A DNA stretch of 5,009 nucleotides from Pseudomonadota bacterium. GTDB taxonomy: Bacteria; Pseudomonadota; Gammaproteobacteria; Burkholderiales; Burkholderiaceae_B. The stretch is from assembly GCA_023432075.1 (NCBI GenBank), contig JAEYVD010000119.1:1-5009 (forward strand). The letters are read 5' to 3'. The position numbers and the translations under genes are program-made. This document shows positions 1 through 5,009 of this stretch, in pieces. The notes beneath the pieces are model-generated. The model worked only from the letters and a program-made list of their open reading frames with translations, had not been told where the DNA came from and searched no databases. The number at the start of each line of letters is the position of its first letter. Position 1 is the stretch's first letter.

Positions 1-2
1 CA

Positions 3-2966
3 TGGACCGACACGCTAGCTCGTCTTGAAGACGAACGCATCATGCTGGAGCGAATCGCTGCCGGCGTGCCGCTCCAGCAGGTGCTAGAACATGTGCTTCA
101 CGCCATCGAGGCCCAATCGAGCGTGAAGCTGCGCGCGTCCATCGCCCTGGTGGACGACAAGGGGACCATGCTGGTGCATGGCGCCGCGCCCAGCCTGCCG
201 GATGAATTCAACGCTGCCGTCAGCGGGGTGCCGATCCGGCCAGCGTCCGGCTCCTGGGGCGCCGCGGCGCATTCGGGCAGCCCGGTCTACGTGGAAGACA
301 TTTCCCAGGATCCCCGCTGGGAACCGTGGCGCGACTTGGCGCTGGCGCATGGCCTGCGTGCCTGTTGGTCCACCCCGATCAAGGCGCCGGACGGGCGGCT
401 GCTGGGCGTGTTCTCCAATTACTACGACGAAAGCCGCTTGCCGTCGGCGCATGACATCGACGCGATTGCGCTGGTCACGCGCAGCGCCGCGCTGGCGATC
501 GAGCGGCATCTGCTCGACGTGGCGCTGCGCCGCAGCGGCGATCGCTGGCGCGCGATGTTCGAGGGCATGCAGGAGGCCTTTTTCCTGGCCGAGGCATTGC
601 GCGGCGAGGATGGCCGCATCACGGACTTCCGCTTCCTGGAAGTGAACCCCGCGTTTGAACGCCAAAGCGGCATGCGGGAAGGCGACACGCTGGGTCATAC
701 GTTGCGCGAGATGATTCCCGGCGTGCCCAGCCAGATCCTGGATACGTTTGCCCAGGTCGTGGAAACGGGGGAGCCGACCCAGTTTGAATTTGCCGTTCCC
801 GCGCCCAACGATGCGTGGTACGAAGCGCGGGCGCGCAAGGAAGGGCCCGACCGGATCATGGCGCTGTTCCTGGACGTCAGCGCGCGCAAGGCGGCCGAGA
901 CCGAACTGTGGGAAGGCCAGCATCGCAAGAACTTCCTGCTGGCGCTGGGCGACCGCATGCGTGAACTGCATCTGCAGGCCGCGATCGAGGAGACCGCCTG
1001 CGCGGGCCTGGGCCAGCACCTGTCGCTGGGCCTGGTGGCGGTTCTGGATTGGGCAGGCGAGGGCGCGGCGCCGGTGGTGTCGACGTCCTGGCAGTCCGAC
1101 GTGTACGTGGCGCGCCAGGAACCGCTGGCGACCGAGCAGTTGGGCGAAGACTTCTTCGAGGCGGTGCGCAACGGACGCACGACGTACCTGCAGCCGCTCG
1201 TCGCGCAAGAGGGCGGAGACGTCCGCCCGTCCGCCATCGTGGTGCCGATGCGGCGCTGGGCGCGGCAGGGCGGTGCGCTGGTGGTCCGCCCCTTGTCCAG
1301 CAGCCGGCTCAAGCCCGCGGATCTGGCGTTCATCGAGGAAGTCGCCGAACGGATGTGCGATGCCGTCGAACGGTCGCAGTATTCGCGCATGCTGGAACAG
1401 CGCGTCGAGCACGCCATCGCCGAGCGCGACCGCATCTGGCGGATGTCGCCCGAGCTGCTTGCGGTCATCGACGGCAGGGGCCGGTTTGCCAGCGTCAATC
1501 CCGCGGTGCAAACCATTCTGGGGTGGAACCCCGACCAGTTTCTGTCGATGGGACTTGGCGAGCTGATCCACCCGGATGATCTGGAGGCCACCCGCGCCGC
1601 CTGGTCGCCCCATGCCAGGGCGAACGGTGCGCAACCGGCCCGGCACGTGGAAAACCGGGTGCTCCGGCGCGAGGGCGGCTATAGCTGGATCACGTGGAGC
1701 ATGTCGTGGTCGGAGGACAGCCTGTATGTGGCAGGACGCGACGATTCGGACCTGAAGGCGCAGGCCGAGGCGCTGGCCGACACCGAGAACGCGTTGCGCC
1801 AGGCGCAGAAGATGGAGGCGGTGGGCCGCTTGACGGGCGGGATCGCACACGACTTCAACAACATGCTTCAGGGCATCACGGGCGCGTTGTATCTTGTGCA
1901 GCGCAAGCTGACGGCCGGCGTGCCGGAACAGGCGCAGCGCTTCATTACGGTGGCCATGGATTCGGCGAACCGCGCGGCGCACCTGACGCAGCGGCTCTTG
2001 ACCTTTTCGCGGCGCCAGCCGATCGACCCCAAGCCGTTCAGCGTGGAAGACACACTGCATTCCATGACGGACCTGTTCCATCGCTATACCGGCGAGCGCG
2101 TGAACCTGGTGTTTGACCTGGAGCCGGGTCTGTGGCCCGTCAACTGCGACAGGAACCAGTTCGAGAACGCGATGCTGAACCTGGTGATCAACGCCTGCGA
2201 CTCGATGCCGAACGGCGGCGTGTTGACCGTCGCCGCAGCGAACACGCACCTGGACGCGGCGTCGCTGCGCCAGAACCCGGGCGTCAATCCCGGCGCCTTC
2301 GTTGAGGTCACGGTGTCGGACGTGGGCTGCGGCATGTCGCCTGATGTGCTGGCGCACGCGTTTGACCCCTTCTTCACGACCAAGCCGCTCGGCGAGGGCA
2401 CGGGGCTGGGGTTGTCCATGACTTACGGCTTTGCCAAGCAGGCGGGCGGAAGCGCCGTGCTGGAAAGCGCCGAAGGCGTCGGCACGTCGGTTCGCCTGTA
2501 CCTGCCGCGCCACCAGGGCGTCCCGGAGATGGCGGCAGAAGCGCCGCGGGCGACGGGCGCGCAGGCGGCGTCGGCCGGCCAGGCCTTCGTCATCGTCGTG
2601 GAGGACGATACGAATGTGCGCGAAATGGTGCGGGAGTCGCTCGTGGACATGGGCCTGCATGTGTTGACGGCCGGCGATGGCGAGGCGGGCCTGGAGCTGG
2701 TGACGTCCACGCGCAACCTCAGCCTGCTGGTGACCGACGTGGGCCTTCCCAATTTGAATGGCCGCCAGTTGGCCGATGCCGCGCGCGTCGCGCATCCCGG
2801 TCTGCGCGTCCTGCTCATGACGGGTTATGCGGAAAGCGCGGCCAGTGCAGGCGGATTCCTCGAAGACGGCATGGAACTCATCGTCAAGCCGTTCTCCCTG
2901 GATGCGCTGGGTGAGCGCGTGCAGCGGATGCTTGAGGAAAGCGCCGGGCCGCAACGGGCGCGGTAG
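3..2966 (+). CDS. Hybrid sensor histidine kinase (GAF-PAS-GAF-PAS-HisKA-HATPase_c-REC), 5' end probably outside window
   Basis: This is a signal-sensing kinase that should autophosphorylate on His and pass the phosphate to its own receiver domain and possibly onward. Residues are numbered from the first in-frame ATG (42). Domains: GAF about 10-155; PAS about 167-285; a second, divergent GAF about 296-445; PAS about 464-572; a short coiled coil; HisKA with the H-box GGIAHDFNN (phospho-acceptor H603); HATPase_c with N-box NLVINACDSM (N717), G1 box DVGCGM (D760), F-box FDPFFTTKP (774-782) and G2 box GEGTGLGLS (784-792); receiver about 848-965 with acidic pair D855/D856, phospho-acceptor D899, T927 and K949. 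All catalytic residues are intact. No transmembrane segment is seen, so it is probably cytoplasmic. The frame stays open upstream of 42 to the window edge, and the residues there (LARLEDERI) read as a helix leading into the GAF domain. ATG 42 has only a weak, distant purine stretch (GAAG) before it, so I treat the gene as 5'-partial; a start at 42 remains possible. The H-box resembles NtrB-like (HPK4) kinases. The ligand is unknown. Confidence 0.93.
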   Translation, partial: WTDTLARLEDERIMLERIAAGVPLQQVLEHVLHAIEAQSSVKLRASIALVDDKGTMLVHGAAPSLPDEFNAAVSGVPIRPASGSWGAAAHSGSPVYVEDISQDPRWEPWRDLALAHGLRACWSTPIKAPDGRLLGVFSNYYDESRLPSAHDIDAIALVTRSAALAIERHLLDVALRRSGDRWRAMFEGMQEAFFLAEALRGEDGRITDFRFLEVNPAFERQSGMREGDTLGHTLREMIPGVPSQILDTFAQVVETGEPTQFEFAVPAPNDAWYEARARKEGPDRIMALFLDVSARKAAETELWEGQHRKNFLLALGDRMRELHLQAAIEETACAGLGQHLSLGLVAVLDWAGEGAAPVVSTSWQSDVYVARQEPLATEQLGEDFFEAVRNGRTTYLQPLVAQEGGDVRPSAIVVPMRRWARQGGALVVRPLSSSRLKPADLAFIEEVAERMCDAVERSQYSRMLEQRVEHAIAERDRIWRMSPELLAVIDGRGRFASVNPAVQTILGWNPDQFLSMGLGELIHPDDLEATRAAWSPHARANGAQPARHVENRVLRREGGYSWITWSMSWSEDSLYVAGRDDSDLKAQAEALADTENALRQAQKMEAVGRLTGGIAHDFNNMLQGITGALYLVQRKLTAGVPEQAQRFITVAMDSANRAAHLTQRLLTFSRRQPIDPKPFSVEDTLHSMTDLFHRYTGERVNLVFDLEPGLWPVNCDRNQFENAMLNLVINACDSMPNGGVLTVAAANTHLDAASLRQNPGVNPGAFVEVTVSDVGCGMSPDVLAHAFDPFFTTKPLGEGTGLGLSMTYGFAKQAGGSAVLESAEGVGTSVRLYLPRHQGVPEMAAEAPRATGAQAASAGQAFVIVVEDDTNVREMVRESLVDMGLHVLTAGDGEAGLELVTSTRNLSLLVTDVGLPNLNGRQLADAARVAHPGLRVLLMTGYAESAASAGGFLEDGMELIVKPFSLDALGERVQRMLEESAGPQRAR

Positions 2967-2993
2967 GGGTCAAGTGTTGCAAACGCAGGTAAA

Positions 2994-3077
2994 AAATGCC
3001 CCGCATGGAGGACTACTCCTGGGGGAGAAGGCGGAGATGGGGTCAGGCACGGGGCTTGCGACTGGGTTGGGGCATTT
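2994..3077. repeat. 9-bp perfect inverted repeat flanking the promoter
   Basis: AAATGCCCC at 2994-3002 is the exact reverse complement of GGGGCATTT at 3069-3077, with 66 bp between the arms. The right arm overlaps the transcription start predicted from the sigma-54 site and the left arm lies about 70-77 bp upstream of it. If the leader is transcribed from the kinase gene, the arms could pair in RNA. From the sigma-54 start only the right arm would be transcribed. Chance occurrence is possible. Confidence 0.4.
3045..3060 (+). promoter_or_regulatory. Sigma-54 (-24/-12) promoter candidate
   Basis: The sequence AGGCACGGGGCTTGCG matches the sigma-54 consensus TGGCACG-N4-TTGCW at 10 of 12 defined positions. 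Both invariant elements, GG (3046-3047) and GC (3058-3059), are present with the required 12-base offset. The mismatches are A for T at the first position and G for A/T at the last. Placing GC at -13/-12 predicts transcription starting near 3071, giving a leader of about 29 nt that contains the ribosome binding site of the 3100 gene. Orientation and distance therefore fit that gene. Such promoters need RNA polymerase-sigma54 plus an ATP-driven enhancer-binding activator. The site is seen in the sequence; its use is inferred. Confidence 0.72.
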
Positions 3078-3083
3078 CAACCA

Positions 3084-3092
3084 AGGAAGGAG
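3084..3092 (+). promoter_or_regulatory. Ribosome binding site of the secreted-protein gene
   Basis: AGGAAGGAG ends 7 nt before the ATG at 3100. This is strong Shine-Dalgarno complementarity at near-ideal spacing. It fixes the start at 3100, even though the same frame is open as far upstream as 2827 inside the kinase gene. Confidence 0.85.
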
Positions 3093-3099
3093 CTACGCT

Positions 3100-3468
3100 A
3101 TGAAATACCGTGCCATGACTTGCGCGTTTGCTTTGATCGCCGGCCTTGCAACCGCTGGCGGTGCCTATGCCCAATCCACGGGCCGCAGCTCGCCCCCGAC
3201 CTCGCCGTCCACAACGCCGAACGATGGGGCTGCCGTGCCGCCCAACACCAAGGTGCCTCCGGGCCAGATTCCGCCCGCCCCGAATGCGGCGCCCAACACG
3301 GGCACCACGCCGCCGAACCTGGACAAGAGCGGGCACATGAAGTCCGGCAAGCAGCATGGGTCGGAAATGCCCAATCGCAAGCGCGAGGCCAATGACAACG
3401 TGCCGAATACCCCGGCAGGCGGCGCTGCGCCTCCTCCGGGATATCCGAACACGGGCGGCAGCAAGTAA
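3100..3468 (+). CDS. Small secreted proline/asparagine-rich protein of unknown function
   Basis: The 122-residue product starts at ATG 3100, behind a strong ribosome binding site. Residues 1-24 form a classic Sec signal peptide: basic start (MKYR), hydrophobic core (CAFALIAGLATAG) and an AYA|QS signal peptidase I site after A24. There is no lipobox, so the roughly 98-residue mature protein should be periplasmic or secreted. The mature part has 21 prolines, many Asn, Gly, Thr and Ala, one aromatic residue (Y115) and no cysteine, so it is very probably disordered. The motif PNT occurs four times (48-50, 65-67, 102-104, 116-118), and a charged Lys/His/Arg-rich patch spans about 75-96. I do not recognise a family. 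A sigma-54 promoter candidate lies just upstream and a terminator just downstream, so it can be a single-gene transcript. Possible roles such as envelope-associated linker or stress-related secreted protein are guesses. Confidence 0.85.
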   Translation: MKYRAMTCAFALIAGLATAGGAYAQSTGRSSPPTSPSTTPNDGAAVPPNTKVPPGQIPPAPNAAPNTGTTPPNLDKSGHMKSGKQHGSEMPNRKREANDNVPNTPAGGAAPPPGYPNTGGSK

Positions 3469-3478
3469 GCAGCCCAAC

Positions 3479-3508
3479 AAAAAGGCTTCCGCGAGGAAGC
3501 CTTTTTTT
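3479..3508. terminator. Bidirectional rho-independent terminator between converging genes
   Basis: A perfect 12-bp stem, AAAAAGGCTTCC (3479-3490) with GGAAGCCTTTTT (3495-3506), closes a GCGA tetraloop of the stable GNRA type. On the + strand seven T residues (3502-3508) follow the GC-rich stem. On the - strand the complementary A-run gives a five-T tract. It starts 10 bp after the secreted-protein stop codon and lies 16 bp beyond the rpoN stop, so it can end both transcripts. Confidence 0.93.
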
Positions 3509-3524
3509 ATGGGCGCACGGATGA

Positions 3525-4979
3525 TCAGTGCTGGCGGCGCAGCTCGGCGGGCGGCACGCGCAACTGGCCGCGATACTTCGACACAGTGCGGCGCGCCAGC
3601 AGGATGCCGTTGGAGGCCAACTGCTGTGTCAACGCCACGTCGGACAGCGGCATCGCCGGGTCTTCGGCGTCCACCATTTCCTTGATGAGCGCGCGCACCG
3701 CAGCGGCGGAACACGATCCGCCCGACTCGGTGGCGAGTTCGCGCGAGAAGAAGTGGCGGAACTCAAAGACGCCGCGCGGCGTGGTCATGTACTTGCTCAC
3801 GGTCGCGCGCGATACGGTCGATTCGTGCATGTTCAGGTCGTCCGCCACTTCACGCAGCATGAGCGGGCGCAGCGCGACTTCGCCATATTCGAAGAACATT
3901 TGCTGGCGCTTCACGATGGCCTCGGCCACGCGCTGGATGGTGGTGTAGCGCTGTTCGACGTTGCGCACCAGCCAGCGCGCTTCCTGCAATTCCTGCGCCA
4001 TGGGGCTGCGGTCGTCCAGACGCGCGCGGCGGAACAGATCCGCGTAGGCGCTGTGCAACCGCGCGCGCGGCATGGCGCTGCGATTGGGCAGCACGCGCCA
4101 GCGCCCCTGCCACTTGTCCACGAAAACATCCGGCACCACATACACCGGCGCGTCGCCGCTGTAGCGGCCGCCGGGCTTGGGATCCAGCCGGCGGATCAGC
4201 GCGCAGGCGTCGCGCAGGGCATCGTCGGAACAACCGAGGGCGCGGCGCAGGCCGACGTAATCGTTCTTGCCCAGGCGCTCCAGATGTTCCTGGACGATCT
4301 TCAGGGCCAGCGCACGCGTGTCCTCTTCTTCATCGGGCAGCGCCGCCAGTTGCAATGTCAGGCATTCGCGCAGGTCGCGCGCGGCAATGCCGGGGGCGTC
4401 CAGCTGCTGCACCAGGCGCAGGGCCGCCATCCACTCGGATTCATCGGGGATCGGGTTGATGTCCTCATCCGCGGCGGTGCACAGGGCGTCCAGGGGCGTG
4501 CGCAGGTAGCCATCGTCGTCCAGCGCGTCGATGATGAATTCCGCCAGCAGGCGGTCGCGCGGTTGCAGGTGATAGTTGCCCAGCTCGAAGGAAAGCCGAT
4601 CGCGCATCGATACGTTGGCGCAGGCCCATTGGCCCAGGTCGCTGTCGCCGCCGGACGATGTATGGGTGGGATAGTCGCCCGAATACGCGGGCGCGTCGGG
4701 CGGCGGTTCATCGCCATCCGGGCCCTCGGAAGCCGCCACGGGCTCCGGCGCGGACTGTCCCTCGGCGTCCGCTGTTTCTCCGCGGACACCGGGCGCAGCC
4801 GGGGCCGCCTCGGGCTCCGAGTCGTCCGGGTCTTCGAGAAAAGGGTTTGAGGCCAGTGCGTGTTGCACGGCCGTGGTGAACTCAAGCGCCGACATCTGAA
4901 GCAGCTTGACGGACTGTTGCAGACGCGGCGCGAGCGTCATTTGCTGGCGCAGGCGAAGTTCTTGCATGGGGTGGCCCAA
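3525..4979 (-). CDS. rpoN: RNA polymerase sigma-54 factor RpoN
   Basis: Sigma-54 directs core RNA polymerase to -24/-12 promoters and holds a closed complex until an AAA+ activator remodels it. The 484-residue product is the normal family length and complete. Region I (about 5-48) is the Gln/Leu-rich activator-interacting segment (LAPRLQQSVKLLQMSALEF). Region II is an acidic, Pro/Ala-rich linker (about 50-116). The core-binding region follows, with family motifs DALDDDGYL (151-159), IAARDLRECL and IRRLDPKPGG. The DNA-binding region has the helix-turn-helix segment NMHESTVSRATVSKYMTTPRGVFEF (the MHESTVSR part starts near 384) and the C-terminal RpoN box ARRTVSKYRG (462-471; bases 3567-3596). 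I chose the TTG at 4979 because AGGAG lies 6 nt upstream of it. The ATG at 4967 would have an 18-nt gap and yield 480 residues. The downstream neighbour is a terminator and a convergent gene, not the hpf/ptsN genes that often follow rpoN; the upstream gene is outside the window. Confidence 0.97.
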   Translation of the reverse strand: MGHPMQELRLRQQMTLAPRLQQSVKLLQMSALEFTTAVQHALASNPFLEDPDDSEPEAAPAAPGVRGETADAEGQSAPEPVAASEGPDGDEPPPDAPAYSGDYPTHTSSGGDSDLGQWACANVSMRDRLSFELGNYHLQPRDRLLAEFIIDALDDDGYLRTPLDALCTAADEDINPIPDESEWMAALRLVQQLDAPGIAARDLRECLTLQLAALPDEEEDTRALALKIVQEHLERLGKNDYVGLRRALGCSDDALRDACALIRRLDPKPGGRYSGDAPVYVVPDVFVDKWQGRWRVLPNRSAMPRARLHSAYADLFRRARLDDRSPMAQELQEARWLVRNVEQRYTTIQRVAEAIVKRQQMFFEYGEVALRPLMLREVADDLNMHESTVSRATVSKYMTTPRGVFEFRHFFSRELATESGGSCSAAAVRALIKEMVDAEDPAMPLSDVALTQQLASNGILLARRTVSKYRGQLRVPPAELRRQH

Positions 4980-4985
4980 TCGAGT

Positions 4986-4990
4986 CTCCT
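4986..4990 (-). promoter_or_regulatory. Ribosome binding site of rpoN, deciding a TTG start
   Basis: On the minus strand AGGAG is followed by six bases (ACTCGA) and then TTG at 4979. The first ATG (4967) is 18 nt away, too far for this site. This supports initiation at TTG. The frame remains open to the window edge upstream of the site, but the motif and the family's usual N-terminal length argue against an earlier start. Confidence 0.65.
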
Positions 4991-5009
4991 GAAGGGGCAG
5001 CCGCCGGAA

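Larger units (their letters stand above)
2967..3099. other. Intergenic leader between kinase gene and secreted-protein gene
   Basis: This 133-bp gap has no credible ORF of its own and no hairpin followed by a T-tract, so read-through from the kinase gene into the next gene is possible. It carries a six-A tract (2991-2996), the sigma-54 promoter candidate (3045-3060), a 9-bp inverted repeat (2994-3002 with 3069-3077) and a ribosome binding site (3084-3092). No convincing sigma-70 -35/-10 pair at 16-18 bp spacing was found. Confidence 0.7.

Noticed and set aside
84..2954. 956-codon open frame on the minus strand, antisense to the kinase gene
   Set aside because: It mirrors the kinase codons, is rich in Arg/His/Gln/Ala without any recognisable domain, and has no supporting start context. 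Long antisense open frames are expected in GC-rich genes with strong third-position bias.
2977..2995. TTGCAA and TAAAAA as a sigma-70 promoter
   Set aside because: The two elements are only 7 bp apart instead of about 17, and no -10 element occurs at the right distance from TTGCAA.
3009..3020. AGGA-CTAC-TCCT hairpin in the intergenic leader as a terminator for the kinase gene
   Set aside because: The stem is only 4 bp and no T-tract follows.
2827..3099. Upstream extension of the small secreted protein into the kinase gene
   Set aside because: The signal peptide begins at ATG 3100 directly after a strong ribosome binding site; the upstream part overlaps the kinase receiver domain in another frame and looks non-coding.
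3292..3460. Repeated AACACGGGC segments in the small gene as a DNA repeat element
   Set aside because: They encode the recurring PNTG residues and are only 9 bases long, explained by protein composition and codon bias. No CRISPR, insertion sequence, tRNA or rRNA signal was seen in the window.
3043..3714. 223-codon minus-strand frame spanning the small gene, terminator and rpoN 3' end
   Set aside because: It would read through the strong bidirectional terminator and overlap two better-supported genes; its composition is Arg/Ala-rich without motifs.
3528..4850. 440-codon open frame on the plus strand across rpoN
   Set aside because: It is antisense to a clear, complete rpoN with all family motifs; the translated product is low-complexity Arg/His/Ala/Gln typical of a shadow frame.

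Overview
The window is GC-rich DNA with dense coding and strong G/C third-position bias. RpoN sequence style and codon use suggest a betaproteobacterium of the Alcaligenaceae (Achromobacter/Bordetella type). That taxonomic call rests on pattern recognition, not a database search. The layout is two rightward genes followed by one leftward gene, converging on a shared hairpin terminator.

Region 1 (3-2966, +) encodes a large hybrid sensor histidine kinase with GAF, PAS, GAF, PAS, HisKA, HATPase_c and a C-terminal receiver domain. The reading frame is open to the left edge, so its N-terminus is probably cut off by the window. It has no predicted membrane segment in the visible part, which implies a cytoplasmic sensor.

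Region 2 (2967-3099) is a 133-bp intergenic leader. It holds a near-consensus sigma-54 (-24/-12) promoter, AGGCACG-GGGC-TTGC, pointing at the next gene, followed by a strong ribosome binding site. It also holds a 9-bp inverted repeat and a short imperfect dyad upstream of the promoter.

Region 3 (3100-3468, +) encodes a 122-residue exported protein. It has a clean Sec signal peptide and a mature part that is Pro/Asn/Gly-rich and probably disordered. No family was recognised.

Region 4 (3469-3524) contains a perfect 12-bp GNRA-loop hairpin with T-tracts on both strands, serving both converging genes. Region 5 (3525-4979, -) is rpoN, encoding sigma-54. Its best-supported start is TTG rather than the ATG four codons downstream.

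The most interesting point is the arrangement: a probable sigma-54 promoter drives a small secreted proline-rich protein beside the gene for sigma-54 itself, downstream of an NtrB-like hybrid kinase. No sigma-54 activator (enhancer-binding protein) is visible here, so a regulatory link among the three is inference.
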